Both the position numbers and the translations under genes were made by a program. The notes beneath the pieces were generated by a model, which was not told where the DNA came from, did not search any database, and saw only the letters and a list, made by a program, of their open reading frames with translations. Positions 6,617 to 14,090 of a stretch of 64,000 nt of DNA are shown here, in pieces; the first letter of the stretch is position 1, and every line of letters begins with the position of its first letter. Source of the DNA: Cyclobacteriaceae bacterium (GTDB taxonomy: Bacteria > Bacteroidota > Bacteroidia > Cytophagales > Cyclobacteriaceae); the NCBI GenBank assembly GCA_019638255.1, contig JAHBUD010000002.1, positions 352,092 through 416,091 on the forward strand. The letters are read 5' to 3'.

Positions 6617-8866
6617 TTATCGCAGCGTGTACCGAACACCCAAGAAACCCTTTAGCCCCTGAACAGGCGCATAATTGTAAGCCGTGTCGAACGTGTAGCC
6701 GTTCGGATTGTTTACATCAATGTTCCGATCAAATGGGTCGAAGGGGCGCATGAGCGGATCGTTCGGAATGAAGTTTAACAAATTTTTCACGCCACCATAA
6801 ATTTCCCATGCGTGCTTTTCATTTTTCGATGTCAGTTTTCGGGTAACCTGGAGATTGATCAGCGGAACCCCCGGTGACATATCGGGACGGAAGTCGTTCG
6901 GCAATACCGGCAAATGCATTGACCCGTTTATGCGACCCGTGAGGTCTATCATCCAATCACTTCTTACGGGCGACCAACTCAACGCCATCGTTCCTGAAAA
7001 AAGTGGGGCAAAAAGCTGCGGTACTTTTTCTTCGCCATCCAACGCTTCATTAATATTATACACATCCATTACGGTTACACCCAGCATGGCTTTAAAGCCA
7101 TTTATGAATTGAGCATCTGCATTAAGGGCAACACCTTTGGATATGCTGTGACCATTCAAGTTATCATAGATGATTTTGTCCGGGTCGGTTAGAAAATCCC
7201 CTATAATTTTATTGGTGAAATATGTGTAGAACAACGAGCCATCGACCATAACAAAGCCCGAGGCAAACGAAATGTGCCGCGAATAATTCAGGTTAACATT
7301 CCACGATTGCTCCGGCTTAAGTTCATTCAGAATCACTACCTCACGTGAGCCGGTAAGTGCAGCATGATCTTCGGTGAATAAATTCACTACACGATATCCA
7401 TTTCCACCCGTTAACCGAAAAACACTGCTTTGGCTTGGAGAATATTTTAAACTGATTCGCGGTGTTAAAATACTTCCGTGAACATTGTGATGGTCATAGC
7501 GCAAACCAGTTAACAGTGTAACAGCTCTGGAAAGATTCCACTCATCCTGCAAAAAAATTCCAGGGAGCCAGGTAATGGCCGGGGTGTTTATTCCGTCTTC
7601 ATTGCCTGTGCCCGGAGTGTTGTCATCGTAATACATATACCGGAAAGGGGCACCGGCCAGTAGATTGTGTTTCCCCATAGTGTGGTTCCATCGCAATTGT
7701 GTAAACGCTACATGCTGCCGGGCCAGATACTTTACTGTTCCATAATATGAATCCTGATGATGATAATTGTAGGAGTAATCAAATCCAAGCTTATCTGCCA
7801 ACGGATAATATCCAATCACTTCCCAACGGTTGGTAGTGATGGATTCGCCATAATACACATCGGTTCCTCGATGCGCTTTAGTCCATTGAAGTTCTCCGCC
7901 CCACCGATCTTCGTTAAAATACCGCCACGCCAGCGATGCAATTCTTCCACTCCGAAGTGGCAGGCTCCATTTGTTGAATACCGAGTACCGTTGCTGCAAT
8001 GGAAGATCGGTAAAGTTGTCGTTATTGATGTCGCGCAGCTGTTGGTAGGTAAATGCATTTACTCCCAATAAAGATGATAGCTTACCCGCCTTAAATGCAG
8101 TAGCTATATCGGCATTGAATTCACCCACGCTGGTTCCATACATATCGGCATGAACAGTTGTTGCACCAGCCGGGTCAACGGTAATAATGTTGATCAACCC
8201 ACCTACAGCTTCCGAACCATACAACGTTGATGCCGGACCCTTTACTACTTCAATTCGTTTTACCAAACTATTCGGTATACCCGATAATCCATATACGGTA
8301 GATAAGCTGCTCACGATGGGCATGCCGTCAATCAACACCATGGTATATGAGCCTTCCAATCCATTAATGTGAATGTCTCCGGTGTTGCATACATTGCAAT
8401 TCACTTGTGGCTGAACACCATTGATCAAATTAAGGGATTCAAAAATATTGGGTGTTGGATTTTTTCGGAATAGCACAGGCGAATACACCTCTACAGGAAT
8501 GGGCGACTGCAGTTTGGTTACTTCGCGCATGGTTCCAGTGATCACGATTTCGTCCAGCGTACCAGTATCTTCTTCCAGTTCAACATCAAACTGACTAGTT
8601 GCTGAACCGACCGTTACAACTTTTGTAAATGTTTTATAGCCAACGGAAGTTACTTGCAACATATATCGACCAGGTGATACATCAGGAATGTTAAACATTC
8701 CCGATTCAGCGGTAGTGGCGCCTTGCAAAGGTTCTTTGAGCACGACATGGGCAAATTCCACTGGTTTACCCTTACTGCTTACCAACCCCGTAAATGCTAC
8801 GCCCTGTGCCAAGCCATTAGTTGCCCACATGATCAGCGCCCACGAAGTCAGCGATTTAACAGACAT
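6617..8866 (-). CDS. TonB-dependent receptor with carboxypeptidase-like domain, probable metal/siderophore uptake
   Basis: Outer-membrane importer of 749 residues. Signal peptide to about residue 21, carboxypeptidase-regulatory-like domain at about 22-100, TonB-box-like LDEIVITGTM near 104-113, plug to about 235, then barrel. The plug contains a CNVC pair (Cys157, Cys160) in the segment NCNVCNTGDIHINGLEG, and IEVVKGPASTLYGSEAVGGL. A DtxR/IdeR-like palindrome 3 nt upstream of the ATG suggests control by a metal-dependent repressor, so iron, manganese or a metal chelate is the likely cargo. This is inference; the family alone does not fix the substrate. The gene is monocistronic as far as the window shows. 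Confidence 0.85.
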   Translation of the reverse strand: MSVKSLTSWALIMWATNGLAQGVAFTGLVSSKGKPVEFAHVVLKEPLQGATTAESGMFNIPDVSPGRYMLQVTSVGYKTFTKVVTVGSATSQFDVELEEDTGTLDEIVITGTMREVTKLQSPIPVEVYSPVLFRKNPTPNIFESLNLINGVQPQVNCNVCNTGDIHINGLEGSYTMVLIDGMPIVSSLSTVYGLSGIPNSLVKRIEVVKGPASTLYGSEAVGGLINIITVDPAGATTVHADMYGTSVGEFNADIATAFKAGKLSSLLGVNAFTYQQLRDINNDNFTDLPLQQRYSVFNKWSLPLRSGRIASLAWRYFNEDRWGGELQWTKAHRGTDVYYGESITTNRWEVIGYYPLADKLGFDYSYNYHHQDSYYGTVKYLARQHVAFTQLRWNHTMGKHNLLAGAPFRYMYYDDNTPGTGNEDGINTPAITWLPGIFLQDEWNLSRAVTLLTGLRYDHHNVHGSILTPRISLKYSPSQSSVFRLTGGNGYRVVNLFTEDHAALTGSREVVILNELKPEQSWNVNLNYSRHISFASGFVMVDGSLFYTYFTNKIIGDFLTDPDKIIYDNLNGHSISKGVALNADAQFINGFKAMLGVTVMDVYNINEALDGEEKVPQLFAPLFSGTMALSWSPVRSDWMIDLTGRINGSMHLPVLPNDFRPDMSPGVPLINLQVTRKLTSKNEKHAWEIYGGVKNLLNFIPNDPLMRPFDPFDRNIDVNNPNGYTFDTAYNYAPVQGLKGFLGVRYTLR

Positions 8867-8868
8867 TT

Positions 8869-8884
8869 TTTAGGTTAGTCTAAA
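8869..8884. promoter_or_regulatory. DtxR/IdeR/MntR-like operator
   Basis: On the plus strand TTTAGGTTAGTCTAAA, an imperfect palindrome. Its half-site TTAGGTTAG equals the half-site of the known DtxR/IdeR box. It starts 3 nt upstream of the receptor ATG, a typical repressor position. The regulator is not in the window. Confidence 0.5.
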
Positions 8885-9000
8885 TTTTTATTTATACAAC
8901 ACTAATTAAAAATATTGAGGTGCGCAAATTTTGGAGGTAAGCAAGCCTTGCTGTCTTAATAAATGAGGATATATTCACCATACACTTTGCCGCTACCCCT

Positions 9001-9411
9001 ATGGAAAAGCCCGCTTCCGGCCCGTTACTGGTTTCACAGCACGTTACCCGCATAGGCCTGTTTTTGATTGCCGCTATTGGAATCAGCGGTGGTGTATTAC
9101 AGTTGTATTTAGGGCAACCCGAAACAACCGTCAGGCTGGATAACATTCATCGCTTCATGGCGGGCATTTACCTGGGATGTGGATTTATTTCGCTGTGGGC
9201 CGGTATCACCATAGCCCGACATAACACGCTGGTTTATCTACTTGCATTGGGTGTGTTCATGGGCGGCATTGGCAGGTTGATTTCTATCTCAATAGTAGGC
9301 TTGCCCGAGCCAGCAGAACTGTGGATTGGCTACCTCATCCCAGAATTGTTGCTACCCATTACACTGGTAATTACGCAAGGCATTACAAACAGGAAAGTAT
9401 TGAAGGTTTGA
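9001..9411 (+). CDS. DUF4345 membrane protein
   Basis: Small inner-membrane protein with four predicted helices. The order of motifs is that of DUF4345: a first helix (LIAAIGISGGVLQLYLG), then DNIHRFMAGIYLGCGFISLW, LGVFMGGIGRLISI and a last helix rich in Leu/Pro. Length 136 residues is normal. Function unknown; in this family no enzymatic residues are known to me. It stands alone and ends in front of a two-way terminator shared with the convergent barrel gene. Confidence 0.8.
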   Translation: MEKPASGPLLVSQHVTRIGLFLIAAIGISGGVLQLYLGQPETTVRLDNIHRFMAGIYLGCGFISLWAGITIARHNTLVYLLALGVFMGGIGRLISISIVGLPEPAELWIGYLIPELLLPITLVITQGITNRKVLKV

Positions 9412-9460
9412 TCAAAAGATCATTACTTGAAAAGTTTCGAGCCCAAGAAAGAAATAATAA

Positions 9461-9503
9461 AAAAAGACCGTCAAAAAATTCAATTCTGACGGTTTTGTTT
9501 TTT
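9461..9503. terminator. Bidirectional intrinsic terminator
   Basis: ACCGTCA (9467-9473) pairs with TGACGGT (9487-9493). The hairpin is followed by a T-rich run on the plus strand and preceded by an A-rich run, which gives a U-tract on the minus strand. It lies between the convergent DUF4345 and outer-membrane barrel genes. Confidence 0.85.
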
Positions 9504-9516
9504 ACTGTTGAGAATT

Positions 9517-10119
9517 TTAGTAATAACCAAACTTAAAGCCGACACCAAAAATCAGGAATGAATAATTGTGACTCACAGTATTTTGCGAGAAATAGTTGTA
9601 GCGCACATTAAACGTAAAGCATGTATTATTACTATCAACCGGAATATCAATACCAACCTGTGGGGTAAGGGCAAAGCTCCACGAAGTGTCTTTGATTTCA
9701 ATAAAACCCACCTGCGTGCGCTGATCTGTAAAGGCTGTGCCTACTGAAAGTCCAGCCCATGGCCTGATGCTATACTCTTCCCCCAAATAGTAATGCGCAT
9801 TAACTTGCATCGGATAGGTGTTTACAAATCGAAACTGCGTACCGTTTACAGTGGTGCGACCACTACTCAATACTTCAGTAACATTGTCGAAGCGTTGAGA
9901 AAAAACCTGCCACCCCAAATTAAAACCTGCAGTAACCTTTGGATTAACTTCCCAGCGGCTATCTATACTGACACCACGCCATGAGGCCCGATCAATATAA
10001 TCACTGAAATCGCCAAGGGGTACAGCAACATCATAGTGCATACGAAATGAGGAAAAATGTTGAGCCTTAACAGCGGAGGTCAAAACTATAAGCAAAGCAA
10101 TAACTATATATTTTTTCAT
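9517..10119 (-). CDS. Outer-membrane beta-barrel protein
   Basis: A 200-residue protein with signal peptide (residues 1-19, ending VKAQ) and alternating hydrophobic strands through to a C-terminal aromatic end (VGFKFGYY), as in OmpA-like or porin-family barrels of Bacteroidota. The N-terminal phrase SSFRMHYDVAVPLGDFSDYI is the usual first strand and turn of such proteins. It begins 4 nt after the stop of the DUF4136 lipoprotein gene, so the two are co-transcribed and probably act in the same envelope process. Ligand unknown. Confidence 0.78.
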   Translation of the reverse strand: MKKYIVIALLIVLTSAVKAQHFSSFRMHYDVAVPLGDFSDYIDRASWRGVSIDSRWEVNPKVTAGFNLGWQVFSQRFDNVTEVLSSGRTTVNGTQFRFVNTYPMQVNAHYYLGEEYSIRPWAGLSVGTAFTDQRTQVGFIEIKDTSWSFALTPQVGIDIPVDSNNTCFTFNVRYNYFSQNTVSHNYSFLIFGVGFKFGYY

Positions 10120-10123
10120 CGTG

Positions 10124-10768
10124 TTATCGTGTTAGGTAGGGTGATTGTCTGAACATTTGGTCAATTGCCGAGAGCGCCCGGTTGTTTATATTTTGCTGGC
10201 TTCCCCTGAATAACCCTTCGCCTAATCCTAACCACACCTCGGGCAATGTATCACTACCCGGTGTGATTTCGCGTGCATCAACTATATCCACCAGAATCAT
10301 TCCTACGCGGATATTTTGTGTTGATACCATGGGCGGAAAAAAGCAACAGCCACCCCAGCCCCAGCCACCCCAGCCGCCCCAGCCACCCCAGCCACCCCAC
10401 CAGATATTGAAGTAGTTGTCGGTACGGTTAACGCTTACCAGTATCAGATAGTCGGCAGTATTCGCCAGGTTCTCCTCCGGTATTTCAGTGTAACCTAACT
10501 GATTCATGTTGGTACGAACGCGCTCTAAGATTGCTGATTGATTAATTTGGATATCAGTGGGTGAGGTACCTGGGTCTGTAAGTACTATTACGGTATCAGC
10601 CAGGTGATAGGTCTGGCGTGTTGGATCTGCAAAATCAAAACTCAAATCATTGACGATGGTGTAGGTGGCATCATAATCTTCAACAAACTCTGGCCCAATG
10701 GGGTAGCACCCAACTATTAAAAGCAGTAATGCCATTATCGGTGAAACTCTAATCAATTTATTGCTCAT
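10124..10768 (-). CDS. DUF4136-like lipoprotein with Trp-Gly repeat insert
   Basis: Lipoprotein with lipobox LIVGC (Cys21). The overall layout, including YDATYTIVN after the lipobox and a C-terminal amphipathic helix (NNRALSAIDQMFRQSP), matches DUF4136 envelope proteins. The odd part is residues 123-142: a run built of WGG units, ending in GGCC. DUF4136 proteins often have an aromatic/glycine loop at this place, but here it is almost perfectly periodic and encoded by a CCACCCCAG-type DNA repeat. First gene of a two-gene operon with the barrel protein. Role in the outer membrane unproven. Confidence 0.78.
   Translation of the reverse strand: MSNKLIRVSPIMALLLLIVGCYPIGPEFVEDYDATYTIVNDLSFDFADPTRQTYHLADTVIVLTDPGTSPTDIQINQSAILERVRTNMNQLGYTEIPEENLANTADYLILVSVNRTDNYFNIWWGGWGGWGGWGGWGWGGCCFFPPMVSTQNIRVGMILVDIVDAREITPGSDTLPEVWLGLGEGLFRGSQQNINNRALSAIDQMFRQSPYLTR
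10343..10402 (-). repeat. Short tandem repeat encoding WGG units
   Basis: Plus strand shows repeated CCACCCCAG / CCGCCCCAG units inside the DUF4136 gene. They are in frame (9-bp period) and so length changes by slippage would keep the frame. Confidence 0.8.
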
Positions 10769-10972
10769 ATTCTACAGGGTTACTTTGTTACAAATATATT
10801 GTTAGGTGTATCAATTCAATAGCGTCCATAAAAAATATTCACAGCGTCTCTAGGAGCCTTAATTTGCTGTGGATATGGGTTTTAAAGGCTAAATTATATG
10901 TCAAAAGAATTATTGATGATATCCAAAGGCTCAGATTGCTTAAACCCTTACGGTTCAACCAAGCATATATTT

Positions 10973-11416
10973 TTAGAATTTCAGGCAAGTGCTCATCAAA
11001 GAAAATAGTGTTCGCCTTGCACCACGACTTTTATGAACGTTCATAAAATTCTTTTCCTTGCCTTGGTTTATTTTTATGGCTTGATTAAGGTAATAACGGA
11101 CAACCCGTAGGTTGATGTCTTCATGATCAGGGATGTAAAGTTTGCGGATTTGCTTCGTGCCTGTAGAAAGTAGTCCATGTTTATCATCCAGTAGGAAACC
11201 TTCCACAAAACAAAGTGCCACCTTGCTGGTCTTCTTTTCAAGATTGATGTAACACAACAGGCCGTGCCTGCTATAAAAAGGACAATTCCACTTCAACTGT
11301 TCTTCAACGCCTGATACCAACTGAAAAACGATATCGCGCAACGCTTCCATGGTGGTGCGGTGTGGTTCTTTCACTTGATTCAGAAAATCATCCACCGCTG
11401 CACTACGCAAAGCCAT
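10973..11416 (-). CDS. DUF1801 domain protein
   Basis: Cytoplasmic protein of 147 residues with the DUF1801 (YdhG-like) fold signature: an N-terminal helix (AAVDDFLNQVKEPHRTTMEA), then EEQLKWNCPFYSRHGLLCYI and KKTSKVALCFVEGFLLDD. The C-terminus (residues 120-147) is basic and less conserved. No enzymatic activity is established for the family. It starts 19 nt after the stop of the secreted protein gene at 11436 and may be read through from that operon. The 204 nt downstream (10769-10972) hold nothing I can name. Confidence 0.75.
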   Translation of the reverse strand: MALRSAAVDDFLNQVKEPHRTTMEALRDIVFQLVSGVEEQLKWNCPFYSRHGLLCYINLEKKTSKVALCFVEGFLLDDKHGLLSTGTKQIRKLYIPDHEDINLRVVRYYLNQAIKINQGKEKNFMNVHKSRGARRTLFSLMSTCLKF

Positions 11417-11435
11417 AGCTTACAGACTTTGAAGT

Positions 11436-11888
11436 TTACTTCTTCACCAACACCGCATCTTCCAGAATAAAATTCACATGCTCAATGTCGGATGCATTGA
11501 GTTTGAGTTTGCCTTTTACAGTGATCAGATCATCGACCTGAAACTTAGGTGTGCTGCCTTTGAAGGTTACTTCTGCAATGGATTCAGGTCCACCACCTCC
11601 GCAGAAGAAACATTGGCTCATCGGGTATTTTGAAAGGATGATGTAGTTGCCTTCTTCCGGTGCAAAGGGCACGTAAAAACCTTCTACGGTAATTTCTTTT
11701 CCTTCCAACGCTTTCAGGTTTTCCGGGAAGCTGGGGTAAAATAAATATTCGCCAAGCTTTTCGTAATACTTAGGTTCGAACTTGGTTTTGGCAAATTCAT
11801 TCCACGCGTCAAACTTGGGAGTTTGAGCAAACGCAGTTGAAATGATCAGAAGAATTCCGGCTAAAAGTATAAATCTCTTGCTATACAT
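11436..11888 (-). CDS. Secreted DUF3299-like protein of an ABC transporter operon
   Basis: A 150-residue exported protein with signal peptide to about residue 21 (STAFAQ). The core has KEITVEGFYVPF and the cysteine motif SQCFFCGGGGPES, then VKGKLKLN near the C-terminus. This resembles DUF3299-type periplasmic proteins, which are known beside MacB-like ABC transporters. The CFFC motif could bind a metal or take part in thiol chemistry. It is the third gene of the operon with ATPase and permease (gap 28 nt). I recall similar sets in zinc-responsive operons of gammaproteobacteria, but cannot confirm it here. Confidence 0.7.
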   Translation of the reverse strand: MYSKRFILLAGILLIISTAFAQTPKFDAWNEFAKTKFEPKYYEKLGEYLFYPSFPENLKALEGKEITVEGFYVPFAPEEGNYIILSKYPMSQCFFCGGGGPESIAEVTFKGSTPKFQVDDLITVKGKLKLNASDIEHVNFILEDAVLVKK

Positions 11889-11916
11889 AATTTGTTTTAT
11901 TCTAAGTTGATTGTTG

Positions 11917-13164
11917 TTAGTTTCCTGCCAATACTTTTGAAATATCTGTACGATAAGCCTGCCATGCCGGTATTAACGCACATAGCACCCCTAACAACAA
12001 ACTTCCCGCCAAAATTATCCATTCTTCGTTATAGAAAACAATACCGCTTATGCCGGCTTTCTGGGTTTCGGCCACAAAGGCTGTCATGATTACCAATACG
12101 CCATGCCCCAGCAGTATACCGATAATACTGCCCAGCAACGTGAGCAGCACACCTTCCGACAAAATGGTAACGACTAGCTTTAACCGGGTGGCGCCCATGG
12201 AGCGCATAATGGCCAGGTCGTAGCGTCTTTCTTTTAATGAGTTATATAGTGCAATGAAAATGCTCAAGGCAGAAATAAAGATGAGTACATAGGCAAACGC
12301 CATCAGGATATCAACACCCACACCCAGGATAGAAAACAAGCGAGCCGTTTCAAATGCTGGTGATGCGGCTTGCATACTGCTTTGTTGATTGACAAAGCGT
12401 GGCAATTGTATGGCTCCCATCGGGGAACGGTATTGTATCAACAAGGAGGTAATTTCCTTGGTGGAATCTCCTGCAGCAACTGAAGGTACGAGTGAGGATG
12501 CTATAAAGGTTGTATCACGTTCATGGTGTTGATGATCCTCTTCGGTATGAAGATCATGCACATGCCAAACGCTTTCTATTGAAGTAAGGATAAGGTTATC
12601 CAATACGGTATTTGACCGTTTCAAAATTCCTTTCACGACAAACTTGTGTTCATCGTGCGCATGTCCACCGCTGGTAAGACCGTGCGCACTCGCAAATTCA
12701 TCATTCAACTTTAGCTTGGTCATAACCTCAACATTGGCACCTATCACCACATCAAGTTCTTTTGCAAACCAAGAGCCTTGCTCAACTTCAACTTTATACA
12801 ACTCAGCATACCGCTGATCGGTACCGATGATGCGGTACGCTTCGTAACTATCACCCAACGCTAACGGAATTGCGTTTTTCACCAGACGATGCCTGGCGAT
12901 CTGCTCAGCTTCTTTCAGGTTGATGTTTCCGGTAGGGAAATCAATGTGAAAAATATTGCAGAGAATAAGCTGAAGCGGGCTACCCTTTGCGCCAACAACA
13001 AGATCAATACCACGTGCATTCTCCGATATTTTTTCTTCAAGCTGTTTATTGAACAACAGCAACACAATAATTACAGCAATGCCGAGCGACAGCAATACAA
13101 TATTGAGGGCTGTATTCAGCGGCTTGGCTTTCAAATAATTCCAGACAAGTAGTACTAAGTTCAT
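11917..13164 (-). CDS. ABC transporter permease (MacB/FtsX type) with His-rich loop
   Basis: Inner-membrane permease of 415 residues: N-terminal helix at 17-38, large periplasmic MacB_PCD-like domain, then helices near 276-305, 325-350 and 385-405. Two histidine clusters stand out in the periplasmic domain, residues 161-173 (HGLTSGGHAHDEH) and 201-214 (HVHDLHTEEDHQHH). Such runs are usual in proteins that handle zinc, nickel or copper. The ATG overlaps the ATPase stop (ATGA). Likely extracts or exports a lipoprotein or metal-related ligand; the metal role is inference from the histidines. Confidence 0.85.
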   Translation of the reverse strand: MNLVLLVWNYLKAKPLNTALNIVLLSLGIAVIIVLLLFNKQLEEKISENARGIDLVVGAKGSPLQLILCNIFHIDFPTGNINLKEAEQIARHRLVKNAIPLALGDSYEAYRIIGTDQRYAELYKVEVEQGSWFAKELDVVIGANVEVMTKLKLNDEFASAHGLTSGGHAHDEHKFVVKGILKRSNTVLDNLILTSIESVWHVHDLHTEEDHQHHERDTTFIASSLVPSVAAGDSTKEITSLLIQYRSPMGAIQLPRFVNQQSSMQAASPAFETARLFSILGVGVDILMAFAYVLIFISALSIFIALYNSLKERRYDLAIMRSMGATRLKLVVTILSEGVLLTLLGSIIGILLGHGVLVIMTAFVAETQKAGISGIVFYNEEWIILAGSLLLGVLCALIPAWQAYRTDISKVLAGN

Positions 13165-13793
13165 CCGTGCAGACTAATCTGTTTTCCGATTTTATCTTTC
13201 AACCGTTGATCGTGGGTGGCCACCAGCAAGGTAGCCTGGTGCGCATTGGCTTGTTGAATGAGCAAGTCAATTACTTGCGCACAGCTTTTATCATCCAATG
13301 CCGATGTGGGCTCATCCGCTAAAATTACCGGAGGATTATTCAGCACCGCCCGGGCAATGGCTACGCGTTGTGCCTGCCCCTGGCTCAACTCCGTCACTTT
13401 GCTGTGCTTCTTCTCACCAATCCCGAGGCTTTCCAGTACATCTTCCACATGTTGTGGTTTAATTGGAAGCTCAGCCAGGTAGGGAGCCATAATTAAGTTC
13501 TTTTCAACCGTTAAGGCACTGATGAGGTGGTTGCGCTGAAACACAAACCCCATATGCTTGCCCCGAAAATGATCAAGCGCAGTTTCCGACAAGGAAGAAA
13601 GTTCTGTTCCTGCCACTTCAACCGAACCGGAATAGCCGCGAAGCAATCCACCTAAAATATGAAGTAAGGTTGTTTTGCCGCTCCCGGATTCACCCAATAA
13701 TAGGCAATGTTCACCCTTATCAATTTTAAAATCCGGAAAATGAATACCCTTCGAATTTCCGTAGGCGAATGACAAATTTTTGATTGTTACCAT
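13161..13793 (-). CDS. ABC transporter ATP-binding protein (LolD/MacB type)
   Basis: ATPase of the downstream permease. Visible are Walker A GESGSGKTT, signature LSQGQ (a common LSGGQ variant), Walker B VILADEPTSALDD and the switch-region ATHD. I start at the ATG at 13793 (MVTIKNLSFAYG); an extension to a TTG at 13805 has no support. It is the first gene of the ATPase-permease-secreted protein operon and overlaps the permease by 4 nt, which indicates translational coupling. Family members power lipoprotein release or peptide export. Confidence 0.88.
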   Translation of the reverse strand: MVTIKNLSFAYGNSKGIHFPDFKIDKGEHCLLLGESGSGKTTLLHILGGLLRGYSGSVEVAGTELSSLSETALDHFRGKHMGFVFQRNHLISALTVEKNLIMAPYLAELPIKPQHVEDVLESLGIGEKKHSKVTELSQGQAQRVAIARAVLNNPPVILADEPTSALDDKSCAQVIDLLIQQANAHQATLLVATHDQRLKDKIGKQISLHG

Positions 13794-13802
13794 AAAGCGG
13801 CT

Positions 13803-13845
13803 CAAAAATAAAAGTCTGATGGTTTTATTCCGCCAGACTTTCCTT
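13803..13845 (-). terminator. Intrinsic terminator
   Basis: On the minus strand AAAGTCTG (rc of 13834-13841) pairs with CAGACTTT (rc of 13811-13818) and is followed by a T-rich run just before the ATPase gene. It would end transcription coming from the BNR-protein gene at 14091. Confidence 0.7.
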
Positions 13846-13915
13846 TATTTATTGTTAAAGGTCAGTGTTTTCCGTCTTACTGCCCTTGTCAGAGCAACAG
13901 TGAACAAAATTTTTG

Positions 13916-14081
13916 CGTCATTGCGAGGAACGTCCGACACTCTACTTCATTTTCTCTTATCGTTAAGTGACGAAGCAATCCCAGACTACGTAATGAATAA
14001 TAAACGTAAAATTTGAGATCGCTTCGCTCCAACGCTCTTCCCTTGCTTCCGCTCCCACCAAGGCGGGCAGGCGCGATGACG
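13916..14081. repeat. Intergenic inverted repeat of the CGTCATTGCGAGG type
   Basis: The outer ends CGTCATTGCG (13916) and CGCGATGACG (14072-14081) are inverted copies with one mismatch. Inside, GAAGCAATC and GAGATCGCTTCGCTCC continue the complementarity. Such palindromic elements occur in multiple copies in intergenic space of many Bacteroidota and other genomes. The copy number in this genome cannot be seen from one window. The short open frame across it is not a gene. Confidence 0.65.
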
Positions 14082-14090
14082 TGAATTAAT

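Noticed and set aside
10320..10405. Short regularly spaced repeats that look like a CRISPR-type array
   Set aside because: Period is 9 bp without spacers and the sequence is an in-frame WGG-coding stretch.
13780..14016. Plus-strand 78-codon frame
   Set aside because: It runs through a terminator hairpin and the intergenic repeat, and has no protein-like features.
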